A stretch of 64,000 bases of DNA from contig CAVSKB010000019.1 of assembly GCA_963728295.1 (NCBI GenBank), positions 186,001 through 250,000 on the forward strand. The letters run 5' to 3'. Position numbers and translations under genes: made by a program. The notes beneath the pieces were generated by a model that was given only the letters and a program-made list of their open reading frames with translations, was not told the DNA's origin and did not search any database. This DNA is from DATJKD01 sp963728295. GTDB lineage: Bacteria > Pseudomonadota > Gammaproteobacteria > Steroidobacterales > Steroidobacteraceae. This document shows, piece by piece, positions 39,774 through 47,966 of this stretch. How positions within the stretch are numbered: the first letter of the stretch is position 1; the number at the start of each line of letters is the position of its first letter.

Positions 39774-41813
39774 ATGACCGCGCCGAGCCCCGATCCCGTG
39801 AACCGACGAACCATGCTCGTGACGAGCGCGCTGCCGTATGCGAACGGCGCGCCGCACATCGGCCACGTGGTCGAATACGTGTATTCCGATATCTGGGTGC
39901 GCTACCAGAAGCTGCGCGGCCACGACTGTCTCTACGTCTGTGCGAGCGATACGCACGGCACGCCTACCATGCTCAAGGCGCGGCAGGAAGGGATCACGCC
40001 CGAGGAGCTGATTGCGAAGGTCGGCGCACAGCAGGTGCGCGACTTCGGCGATTTCGGCATCGGCTTCGACAATTTCCATACCACGCATTCCACGGAGAGC
40101 CGCGAGCTCACCGAGCAGGTGTACCTCGCTCTCCGCGAAGGCGGCTACATCCGGCGGGAATCGATTCGCCAGGCCTATGACGAGCAGGCGCAGATGTTCC
40201 TGCCCGACCGCTACGTGCGCGGCACCTGTCCGCGCTGCGGGGCGCTCGACCAGTACGGCGACGCCTGCGAAGTCTGCGGCCACACCTACACGCCCGCCGA
40301 CCTGATCGACCCCGTATCCGTGCTGACCGGGACGAAACCCGTGCAGCGCGAATCCGAGCATCTCTTCTTCCGGTTGGGGGCCTTCGAGAAGATGCTCCGC
40401 GACTGGACGGGCTCGGGCCGGCTGCAACCGGCAGTGTCGGCCAAGCTCGCCGAGTGGTTCGACGCAGGCCTCCGTGACTGGGACATCTCGCGCGACGCAC
40501 CCTATTTCGGGTTCGCGATTCCCGGCGAGACCGACAAGTACTTCTACGTCTGGCTCGACGCGCCGATCGGATACCTGGCGAGCTTTCTCAACCTGTGCCA
40601 GCGGCGCGGGGATCTCGACTTCGATCGTTACTGGAGGCCGGGCAGCGACGCCGAGGTCTTTCACTTCATCGGCAAGGACATCGTCTACTTCCACACGCTG
40701 TTCTGGCCCGCCGTGCTGCACGGCGCAGGCTTCCGCACGCCCACGGCCGTTTACGCGCACGGGTTCCTCACGGTCAACGGCCAGAAGATGTCAAAGTCGC
40801 GCGGAACGCTGATCGCGGCGCGCGCCTGGCTCGATCATCTTCCGGCGGAGTATCTGCGGTATTACTTCGCCTCGCGGCTTGGTCCCGGGATCGACGACCT
40901 CGATCTGAACCTGGACGAGTTCACCGCCAAGGTCAACGGCGACATCGTCGGCAAGCTCGTGAACATCGTGAGCCGTTGCGCGGGTCTGCTCGGGCGCGTC
41001 TCCGAGGGGCAGCTCTCGGCACGCCTGCCCGACCCGGGGCTCTACGACGAATTCACCGCAGCCGGCGAGCGGATCGGCGCTGCCTACGAGGGCCGCGACT
41101 ATGCCGCCGCGGTTCGCGAGATCATGCTGCTCACCGATCGCGCCAACGTCTACATCGACCGGCACAAGCCCTGGCTTGCCGCGAAGGACGTATCGCGCAG
41201 GGACGAGGTGCAGGCGATCTGCACGCAGGGAATAAACCTGTTCCGCGTGCTCGTCCAGTACCTGAAGCCGGTCATGCCGCGACTTGCGGCGTCGGCCGAA
41301 GACTTTCTCGCCGCAACGGCCGCGCGCTGGGAGGACGTGGCAACACCGCTGCTCGACAGACGTCTGCAGCCCTATGTTGCGCTTGCGACGCGTGTTGATC
41401 CGGCCGCGGTCAAGGCACTGCTCGACGCCTCCGCCGAGAGCCTGAAGCCAACGCCGGCCGCGCCGCCCGAGGCGGACGCGGCGCAGCCTCGCATCTCGAT
41501 TGAGGCGTTCGCGAAGCTCGACCTTCGAATCGCCCGGATCGACGCCGCCGAGATCGTCGACGGCGCCGACAAGCTGCTCAAGCTCACGGTCGACCTCGGC
41601 GGCGAACGGCGCACGGTCTTTGCCGGGATCCGCGCAGCGTACGATCCGGCGAAGCTCGTGGGGCGTCTCACCGTCCTGGTCGCAAATCTCGAGCCGCGCA
41701 AGATGCGCTTCGGGACCTCAGAGGGCATGGTCCTCGCCGCCGGCCCCGGTGGTGGCGACATCTTCCTGATCGCGCCCGACGCCGGCGCGACGCCAGGGAT
41801 GAAGGTGAAGTAG
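39774..41813 (+). CDS. metG: Methionyl-tRNA synthetase
   Basis: Charges tRNA-Met. SALPYANGAPHIGHVVEYVY holds the HIGH motif, CPRCGALDQYGDACEVCGHT the zinc knuckle, and GQKMSKSRGTLIAA the KMSKS loop. The helical anticodon domain follows, and residues ~575-679 form the C-terminal OB-fold tRNA-binding domain (LDLRIARIDAAEIVDGADKL, LVANLEPRKMRFGTSEGMVL) that drives dimerisation. The 679-residue, uninterrupted reading is the full-length E. coli-like form. It precedes the rnf operon by 14 bases. Confidence 0.96.
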   Translation: MTAPSPDPVNRRTMLVTSALPYANGAPHIGHVVEYVYSDIWVRYQKLRGHDCLYVCASDTHGTPTMLKARQEGITPEELIAKVGAQQVRDFGDFGIGFDNFHTTHSTESRELTEQVYLALREGGYIRRESIRQAYDEQAQMFLPDRYVRGTCPRCGALDQYGDACEVCGHTYTPADLIDPVSVLTGTKPVQRESEHLFFRLGAFEKMLRDWTGSGRLQPAVSAKLAEWFDAGLRDWDISRDAPYFGFAIPGETDKYFYVWLDAPIGYLASFLNLCQRRGDLDFDRYWRPGSDAEVFHFIGKDIVYFHTLFWPAVLHGAGFRTPTAVYAHGFLTVNGQKMSKSRGTLIAARAWLDHLPAEYLRYYFASRLGPGIDDLDLNLDEFTAKVNGDIVGKLVNIVSRCAGLLGRVSEGQLSARLPDPGLYDEFTAAGERIGAAYEGRDYAAAVREIMLLTDRANVYIDRHKPWLAAKDVSRRDEVQAICTQGINLFRVLVQYLKPVMPRLAASAEDFLAATAARWEDVATPLLDRRLQPYVALATRVDPAAVKALLDASAESLKPTPAAPPEADAAQPRISIEAFAKLDLRIARIDAAEIVDGADKLLKLTVDLGGERRTVFAGIRAAYDPAKLVGRLTVLVANLEPRKMRFGTSEGMVLAAGPGGGDIFLIAPDAGATPGMKVK

Positions 41814-41827
41814 GTCGGAGCGGATCG

Positions 41828-42409
41828 ATGTCCGACCTGATGCTGCTCGCGCTCGGCGCCGGACTCGTCAACAACTTCGTCCTGTCGCACTTCCTGGGTC
41901 TCTGTCCGTTCGTTGGCGTCAGTCGCCGGTTCGAGGCCGCCGCCGGTATGGCGCTGGCGACGCTGTTCGTGTTGACCGTCGCATCGGGGCTCAGCTGGGC
42001 GGTGTACGCGTGGTTGCTCGCGCCGTTCGGGCTCGAGTATCTGCGCACGCTCGCGTTCATCCTGCTCATCGCCTGCGTCGTGCAGCTCGCGGAGATCGTG
42101 GTGCGCGCGCAGAGCCCGCTGCTCAACGAGCTGCTCGGCGTGTTCCTGCCGCTCATCACCACGAACTGCGCAGTGCTTGGCGTCGCCCTTCTCAACCTGG
42201 AGCAGCATCACAGCCTGCTCGAGTCGCTGGTGTTTGGCGCCTCCGCCGGTGCGGGTTTCGGGCTGGTGCTGATCACGTTTGCTGCGCTCCGCGAGCGGCT
42301 CGAGAGCGGCGAGCTGCCCGAGGCCTTCCGCGGCGCACCCATCGCCCTCGTGACCGCGGGGCTCATGGCTCTGGCCTTTCTCGGTCTCCAGGGTCTCGCA
42401 CCTCGATGA
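41828..42409 (+). CDS. rnfA: Ion-translocating electron transport complex subunit RnfA
   Basis: Six-helix inner-membrane subunit of the Rnf (Rsx) complex, which couples electron flow between ferredoxin and NAD to ion movement. LLALGAGLVNNFVLSHFLGL, CPFVGVSRRFEAAAGMALAT and FLPLITTNCAVLGVALLNLE are the conserved blocks. The 193 residues match the family. RnfA is paralogous and topologically inverted to RnfE. Four-base overlap with rnfB. Confidence 0.96.
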   Translation: MSDLMLLALGAGLVNNFVLSHFLGLCPFVGVSRRFEAAAGMALATLFVLTVASGLSWAVYAWLLAPFGLEYLRTLAFILLIACVVQLAEIVVRAQSPLLNELLGVFLPLITTNCAVLGVALLNLEQHHSLLESLVFGASAGAGFGLVLITFAALRERLESGELPEAFRGAPIALVTAGLMALAFLGLQGLAPR

Positions 42410-42954
42410 ACGCAGATACTCTCGCGCTGGTCGGCGGTGCGATCGTGTTCGCGCTCCTGCTGGGTGGCACGCTCGGCTGGGCGGCGACGCGCATATCGCA
42501 CGACGCCGACGGTCTGGTCGAGCGGATCAACGCGCTTCTGCCGCAGACACAATGCGGCCAGTGCCTGTATCCGGGATGCCGGCCATATGCTGCGGCGATC
42601 GCACGCGGCGAGGCCGACTTCGACCGCTGCCCGCCCGGCGGCGCCGCCACGGCGCAGGCAATCGCACGCCTGCTCGACCGGCCGCCCCGGACGCCCGATC
42701 CACGCTACGGCGTCACCAAGCCGCGTCAGGTCGCCTGGATCGACGAGACCCGCTGCACCGGTTGTGCGCGCTGTCTTCCGGTCTGCCCGGTCGATGCGAT
42801 CGTCGGCGCCCCGCGGCTCATGCACACGGTGATCGCGTCGCAATGCACGGGCTGCGAGCTATGTATCGCGCCCTGCCCGGTCGATTGCATCGAATTACGG
42901 GTCGTCGCTGCCGCACCGGCAACGCGCGCCACGCCGTCACTGGCGCGGCATTGA
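42406..42954 (+). CDS. rnfB: Rnf complex ferredoxin-like subunit RnfB
   Basis: About 182 residues. An N-terminal membrane helix (LALVGGAIVFALLLGGTLGW) anchors a cytoplasmic electron-entry subunit. TQCGQCLYPGCRPYAAAIAR with a later Cys (FDRCPPGG) forms the first 4Fe-4S domain; CTGCARCLPVCPVDAI and CTGCELCIAPCPVDCI form two ferredoxin-type clusters. The start overlaps rnfA by four bases and rnfC follows after two. Confidence 0.95.
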   Translation: MNADTLALVGGAIVFALLLGGTLGWAATRISHDADGLVERINALLPQTQCGQCLYPGCRPYAAAIARGEADFDRCPPGGAATAQAIARLLDRPPRTPDPRYGVTKPRQVAWIDETRCTGCARCLPVCPVDAIVGAPRLMHTVIASQCTGCELCIAPCPVDCIELRVVAAAPATRATPSLARH

Positions 42955-42956
42955 GA

Positions 42957-44417
42957 ATGGCATCGAAGCGCGAATTCGCCCCCGGGCTCGTGCTCGAAGG
43001 GCGCAAGCAGTCGGCCATGCGGCAGCGCATCGCCGCAGCGCCCGCACCCGCACGGGCCTTCGTGCTGCTCGACCAGGGCGACGGGCGGCGCGGCAGAGCC
43101 AGCGTACGCGTGGACGACCGGGTGCGGCTGGGTGCGCCGATTGCGATCGCGGACGATGAATCGGGCGCCAGTCTGCACGCGCCCGTTGCCGGTCGCGTCC
43201 TCTCGATCGGCCGCCACGATCACGCACCCGACGCGGGCCCCGGCATCCTCATCGACAACGACGGCTCGGATGAGCACGACCCGCGATGCGAGCCCTGCCC
43301 GGAGGCCGACGCGCTGTCTCCGGAGGAATTGATCGCGAGGATCCGTAGCGGCGGAATCGTCGGGCTCGGCGGAGGTCTGTTTCCGACCGCGGCCAAGCTC
43401 GCCCGCGGACGCACCGGCTCGATCACGCACCTCGTCCTGAACGGCGCGGAATGCGAGCCATGGATCTGTTGCGACGACGCGCTGATGCGCGAGTCCGCCA
43501 GCGAGATCGTGCGCGGGGCGCAGCTGATGCTTCGCGCATGCGCCGCGGCGAAATGCACGATCGCGATCGAGGACGACAAGCCCGAGGCCGGCGCTGCGCT
43601 CGCCACCGCCCTCACCGTCGCGGGCGATGCGCGACTTTCACTCGCCGTGCTGCCCGCAGTTTACCCGGCAGGCGCGGAACGCCAGTTGCTCACGGCGGTC
43701 ACCGGTGTCGAGATACCGCAGCGGGGCCGGCCGCCGGACATCGGGCTTCTGTGTCAGAACGTCGGCACCGCAGCCGCTGTCGCGCGGCTCATGCGGACCG
43801 GCGAGCCGCTCATCCGGCGCATCGTCACGGTGACGGGGAGCGGGGTCGCGCGTCCCGGCAATCTCGAGGCGCGCATTGGCACGCCGATCGCGGACCTGGT
43901 CGAAGCGGTCGGGGGATATGCCGGTGCGCCGCGGCGGCTTTGGTTCGGCGGCAGCATGACCGGCCGGGCGCTGCCCGACGACGCATGGCCGCTCACCAGT
44001 GCCATGAACTGCATCGTCGCAGCGACCGACGCCGATCTGCGGGCTCCCGTCACCGAGCAGCCGTGCATCCGCTGCGGCGATTGCGCACGGGTCTGCCCGG
44101 CCGGTCTCCTGCCGCAGGAGCTGCACAGGGCGGTGCGCAGCCACGACGAACTCCTGCTCGAGCGGTTCGGGCTCGCGGACTGCATCGAGTGCGGCTGCTG
44201 CGACTACGTGTGCCCGAGTGCGATTCCGCTGGTCGAGCGTTTCCGGCAGGAGCGCGTTGCGATGCGCGAGCGTGCGTCGGACGCGGCACGTGCGGGGCAG
44301 GCGCGGCTTCATTTCGAGCATCACGAGCGGCGCGTTTCAGAGCTCGAGGCCAGCCGGCGTCGCGAATTCGAGGATGCACGCCGGCGGGCTCGCGATGACC
44401 TTCCGGACGGCGGTTGA
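42957..44417 (+). CDS. rnfC: Rnf complex NADH-side subunit RnfC
   Basis: Peripheral subunit holding FMN and two 4Fe-4S clusters. The N-terminal beta-rich domain is followed by GIVGLGGGLFPTAAKLARG and the FMN-site block LVLNGAECEPWICCDDALMR; the C-terminal part has CIRCGDCARVCPAGLLPQEL and CIECGCCDYVCPSAIPLVER. At 486 residues it lacks the long Ala/Lys repeat tail seen in E. coli RsxC and ends in a short charged helix instead. It probably accepts or donates electrons to NAD(H). Confidence 0.95.
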   Translation: MASKREFAPGLVLEGRKQSAMRQRIAAAPAPARAFVLLDQGDGRRGRASVRVDDRVRLGAPIAIADDESGASLHAPVAGRVLSIGRHDHAPDAGPGILIDNDGSDEHDPRCEPCPEADALSPEELIARIRSGGIVGLGGGLFPTAAKLARGRTGSITHLVLNGAECEPWICCDDALMRESASEIVRGAQLMLRACAAAKCTIAIEDDKPEAGAALATALTVAGDARLSLAVLPAVYPAGAERQLLTAVTGVEIPQRGRPPDIGLLCQNVGTAAAVARLMRTGEPLIRRIVTVTGSGVARPGNLEARIGTPIADLVEAVGGYAGAPRRLWFGGSMTGRALPDDAWPLTSAMNCIVAATDADLRAPVTEQPCIRCGDCARVCPAGLLPQELHRAVRSHDELLLERFGLADCIECGCCDYVCPSAIPLVERFRQERVAMRERASDAARAGQARLHFEHHERRVSELEASRRREFEDARRRARDDLPDGG

Positions 44418-44419
44418 GG

Positions 44420-45454
44420 ATGCGGTTCGAGACCACCCCTGCGCCGCACGTCGTCGCCGGATTCACGGTGCCACGGGTGATGTTTCTGGTGCTGCTCGCG
44501 CTGGTACCGGCTGGGGTCGCGCATGTGGCCGTGCTGGGACCGGGGCTGCTGCTGCACCTGGCCGTCGCCGCGCCGGTCGCGCTCGGCTGCGAGGCAGCCG
44601 CGCTCGGACTCCGCCGGCGCCCGGCCGGGCCTGCGCTCCGCGACGGGAGCGTCCTCGTCACCGCGGCGCTGCTCGCGTTCTGCCTGCCGCCGCTTCTGCC
44701 CTGGTGGCTGACGGCGCTCGGCACGGCCGTGGCCGTGCTGCTCGGGAAGCACGTTTACGGCGGTCTCGGTTACAACCCGTTCAACCCGGCGATGGTCGGG
44801 TACGCGGTGCTGCTGATCTCCTTTCCGGTGGCGATGACCCGCTGGCCGCTCATTGGCGCCGAGCTCGACTGGCCGACGCTTGCGCGGCTCACGGTTCACT
44901 CTTTCTATGCTGGGGTGCCGCCGCCGGACCTGTCGTGGGACGCCTGGACCGGCGCCACCGCGCTTGATGTCCTGCGTACCGGTCTGCGTCAGCGATTGAC
45001 CATGCAGGAGATCCGCGCGGGCGGCCCCTTCGGCGCCCTGGGGGCGGCCGGGTGGGTCTCGATCAACCTCGCCGCGCTCGCCGGCGGGCTGTTCCTGCTG
45101 CGGCGTGGCATCGTTCGATGGCAGATCCCGACCGCCGTGCTCGCCGGTATCGCGGTTCCGGCCGCGCTCGGTCACGCGCTCGACCCGGGCAGCCACCCGG
45201 GCGCCGTCTTTCACCTGCTCTCGGGCGCTACGATGCTGGGGGCATTCTTCATCGCCACGGACCCCGTGTCCGCCGCCAGCAGCGATCGGGGGCGCCTCTT
45301 CTATGGAGCCGGGATTGGGATCCTCACCTGGGTCATCCGCCGCTGGGGCAGCTACCCGGATGGACTCGCCTTCGCGGTGCTGCTGATGAACCTGGCCGTG
45401 CCGCTCATCGACCGTTACACCATTCCCAGGATCTATGGCCAGGCCCGGGACTGA
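44420..45454 (+). CDS. rnfD: Rnf complex membrane flavoprotein RnfD
   Basis: About 344 residues with nine or so helices. GGLGYNPFNPAMVGYAVLLI is a conserved RnfD/NqrB block. The FMN attachment site is in VFHLLSGATMLGAFFIATDP, where the Thr of SGAT carries the covalent flavin. ATG 44420 follows the rnfC stop after two bases; an in-frame TTG at 44414 is less likely. The 3' end overlaps rnfG by 20 bases. Confidence 0.95.
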   Translation: MRFETTPAPHVVAGFTVPRVMFLVLLALVPAGVAHVAVLGPGLLLHLAVAAPVALGCEAAALGLRRRPAGPALRDGSVLVTAALLAFCLPPLLPWWLTALGTAVAVLLGKHVYGGLGYNPFNPAMVGYAVLLISFPVAMTRWPLIGAELDWPTLARLTVHSFYAGVPPPDLSWDAWTGATALDVLRTGLRQRLTMQEIRAGGPFGALGAAGWVSINLAALAGGLFLLRRGIVRWQIPTAVLAGIAVPAALGHALDPGSHPGAVFHLLSGATMLGAFFIATDPVSAASSDRGRLFYGAGIGILTWVIRRWGSYPDGLAFAVLLMNLAVPLIDRYTIPRIYGQARD

Positions 45455-46088
45455 CGGGGATGGCACGCGTGTCCTGCGCGCGGCGCTCACCCTCGCAGCG
45501 GCCGTCGCAGCGGCCGTCCTGCTGCTCGCGCTGGTGCACGACGCGACGCGCGAACGGATCGCGTCCAGTGAGCGCGCACGCCGGGCGGCAGCCTTCGACC
45601 GCGTACTCGGCAGCGTCGACTACGACAACGACCTGCTCGCCGACCGCATCGAGGTCCGCGATCCGGAGCTGCTCGGCACCGACGCGGCCGTGCCCGTTTA
45701 CCGTGCGCGACTCGCCGGCCACCCGGTGGCAGCCATCATCGAGTCCGTGGCCCCGGACGGTTATTCAGGGTCCATACGGCTGCTCGTTGGCGTAACGCCG
45801 GACGGTCGGCTGCTCGGCGTCCGGGTACTGCAGCACCACGAAACGCCCGGGCTTGGAGATGCGATCGAGGAGCGTCGCTCGGACTGGATACGCTCGTTCG
45901 AGGGCCGATCGCTCCGCGATCCGCCGCTCGCGCGCTGGAAAGTGCGCAAGGACGGCGGCGACTTCGATCAGCTGACCGGGGCTACCGTGACGCCTCGCGC
46001 GGTGGTCGCCGCGGTGCGGAACACGATGCTGTTCGTGCAGCGGCAGGGGTCGGCGCTGTTCGCACCGGTGCCGCCGGCAAGCGGCTGA
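45435..46088 (+). CDS. rnfG: Rnf complex periplasmic flavoprotein RnfG
   Basis: About 217 residues. A single N-terminal helix (LTLAAAVAAAVLLLALVHDA) anchors a periplasmic FMN-binding domain. SIRLLVGVTPDGRLLGVRVL and HHETPGLGDAIEERRSDWIR are conserved, and the FMN attachment motif is TGATVTPRAVV, with Thr in place of the usual first Ser but the acceptor Thr retained. Its start lies within the end of rnfD. Confidence 0.93.
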   Translation: MARPGTDGDGTRVLRAALTLAAAVAAAVLLLALVHDATRERIASSERARRAAAFDRVLGSVDYDNDLLADRIEVRDPELLGTDAAVPVYRARLAGHPVAAIIESVAPDGYSGSIRLLVGVTPDGRLLGVRVLQHHETPGLGDAIEERRSDWIRSFEGRSLRDPPLARWKVRKDGGDFDQLTGATVTPRAVVAAVRNTMLFVQRQGSALFAPVPPASG

Positions 46089-46147
46089 AGATCCAGTCGC
46101 CCGCTTCGTCTTCGACCTCGGGCGACGGCCCACCTACAATTCCGCAT

Positions 46148-46822
46148 ATGGACGCGCGATCGATTGTCGCCAATGGGCTCACCGTGCAGAACCCCGGCCT
46201 CGTGCAGCTCCTGGGACTCTGCCCGCTGCTCGCGGTCAGCACGACCGTGGCCTACGGGCTGGGCCTGGGTCTCGCAACCATAGCCGTACTCGTTATCAGC
46301 AACACGCTTGCCGCACTGATCGGCCGCTGGCTGCTGCCCGAGATCCGCATCGCGGTGTTCGTCGTCGTGATCGCTGCCGCGGTCACGGCCGTCGAGCTGA
46401 CGCTCTCGGCCTGGTTGCCCGGCATATATGCGGGGCTGGGAATCTTCCTGCCGCTGATCGTCACCAACTGCCTGGTGCTCGCCCGCGCGGAGTCGTTTGC
46501 CGCGCGCAATTCGGTGTGGCCGGCGATACTTGATGCGCTCGCGATGGGCGCGGGCTTCATGCTGGTGCTGCTCGCGCTCGGTGCGAGCCGCGAGCTCCTC
46601 GGTCACGGGACCCTCGGCGCCGGGCTCGGCGACGTGTTCGGACCCGCGTGGACCGCGGCGCGGATCGACGTCTTCCCGCAACGTCACGGCCTGCTGCTCG
46701 TGCTGCTGCCGCCCGGCGCATTCATCCTGCTCGGGCTCATGCTTGCGGCTCGGAACCGCGCCGCACAACGCAGGCAGCCGCGGCGCAGCTCGGCGATCGC
46801 GCTCGGGGACAGCCGCGCGTGA
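46148..46822 (+). CDS. rnfE: Rnf complex subunit RnfE
   Basis: About 224 residues and six helices. NPGLVQLLGLCPLLAVSTTV and AGLGIFLPLIVTNCLVLARA are the RnfA/RnfE signatures, here with the cysteines that coordinate an intramembrane 2Fe-2S centre shared by RnfA and RnfE. A 59-base spacer separates it from rnfG, the longest gap inside the operon. The stop overlaps nth by four bases. Confidence 0.95.
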   Translation: MDARSIVANGLTVQNPGLVQLLGLCPLLAVSTTVAYGLGLGLATIAVLVISNTLAALIGRWLLPEIRIAVFVVVIAAAVTAVELTLSAWLPGIYAGLGIFLPLIVTNCLVLARAESFAARNSVWPAILDALAMGAGFMLVLLALGASRELLGHGTLGAGLGDVFGPAWTAARIDVFPQRHGLLLVLLPPGAFILLGLMLAARNRAAQRRQPRRSSAIALGDSRA

Positions 46823-47484
46823 AGCCCGCGGCTCGTCAGGAGTTCTTCCGGCGGCTCAGGGATGCGAATCCTTCGCCCAGGACCGAGCTCGAATACTCGA
46901 CCCCGTTCGAGCTCCTGGTTGCGGTCATCCTGTCGGCGCAGGCCACCGACCGCAGCGTCAACCTCGCGACGCGCACGCTGTTCGCGCAGGCGAACACGCC
47001 GCAGGCGATGGTCGCGCTCGGCGTCGAAGGTCTCGCGGGCTACATACGCTCGATCGGCCTCTACCTGGGCAAGGCGCGGAACATCATTGCGACCTCCCGG
47101 ATACTGATCGAGCAGCACGGCGGCCAGGTACCCGCGGATCGGGAAGCGCTCGAGTCGCTGCCGGGCGTCGGCCGCAAGACCGCCAACGTGATCCTGAACG
47201 TCGCGTTCGGCGCCCCGACGATCGCCGTCGACACGCACATTTTCCGGGTCGCCAACCGGACCGGGCTCGCGCCGGGCGCGAGCGTTCGCGAGGTCGAGGA
47301 CAAGCTGATGAAGGCAGTGCCGCGCGAGTTCCTGCAGGACGCACATCACTGGCTCATCCTTCACGGACGCTACGTGTGCAAGGCGCGCCGTCCCGACTGC
47401 CCGGTGTGCCCGGTCATCGATCTCTGCGCCTACCGCCACAAGACCCGCGCCAGCACCGACACGCGCGTCCGTGTCGCAACCTGA
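46819..47484 (+). CDS. nth: Endonuclease III
   Basis: DNA glycosylase/AP lyase for oxidised pyrimidines. The helix-hairpin-helix region LESLPGVGRKTANVILNVAF carries the catalytic Lys; IAVDTHIFRVANR has the catalytic Asp; the C-terminal 4Fe-4S motif is CKARRPDCPVCPVIDLC (C-x6-C-x2-C-x5-C). The 221-residue length is normal. Coupling to rnfE by a GTG start in the RnfE stop reproduces the rsx-nth order of E. coli. Confidence 0.96.
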   Translation: MKPAARQEFFRRLRDANPSPRTELEYSTPFELLVAVILSAQATDRSVNLATRTLFAQANTPQAMVALGVEGLAGYIRSIGLYLGKARNIIATSRILIEQHGGQVPADREALESLPGVGRKTANVILNVAFGAPTIAVDTHIFRVANRTGLAPGASVREVEDKLMKAVPREFLQDAHHWLILHGRYVCKARRPDCPVCPVIDLCAYRHKTRASTDTRVRVAT

Positions 47485-47495
47485 CCGCGACACGC

Positions 47496-47942
47496 ATGCC
47501 ATTTTTTCACGAGATGAGCCGGGATCGCCTGCGCGCGCTCTACGCTGAAGCATGGCGCAGGCATCGCGAGCGATTGCCACTCGAGCCGTTACACGCGCAG
47601 ATCGCCGCGGTGATCGAGCTGCACCCCGAATACCACAGCGTGCTCGAATCCGGATCGGAAGCGCTCGAGCGGGAGTTCATGCCGGAATCCGGCAGCACGA
47701 ACCCATTCCTGCACATGGGGCTGCACCTGGCGATCCGCGAGCAGGTCGGCACCGATCGACCGGCCGGCATACGGGAGGTGCACGGCGAGCTCACACGGCG
47801 GCTGCACGACAGTCACGCCGCCGAGCACCGCATGATCGAGTTTCTCGCTGAGACTCTGTGGCAGAGCCAGCGCACCGGCCAGCCGCCGGACGAAGCCGCT
47901 TATCTTGCGGCGCTCAAGCGCGCGGCGGGCATCGGGGACTGA
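47496..47942 (+). CDS. DUF1841 protein
   Basis: A 148-residue soluble protein with a recognisable DUF1841 pattern: SRDRLRALYAEAWRRHRERL, PLHAQIAAVIELHPEYHSVL, GSTNPFLHMGLHLAIREQVG and EHRMIEFLAETLWQSQRTGQ, followed by a proline and the terminal helix. It contains conserved His residues (HPEYH, HMGLHL, HDSHAAEHRM) that could bind metal, though this is inference. Last gene of the rnf-nth run; it converges on lpd with 24 bases between. Confidence 0.82.
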   Translation: MPFFHEMSRDRLRALYAEAWRRHRERLPLEPLHAQIAAVIELHPEYHSVLESGSEALEREFMPESGSTNPFLHMGLHLAIREQVGTDRPAGIREVHGELTRRLHDSHAAEHRMIEFLAETLWQSQRTGQPPDEAAYLAALKRAAGIGD

Positions 47943-47966
47943 CGTGGCACACGCGCGCCGAGTGAC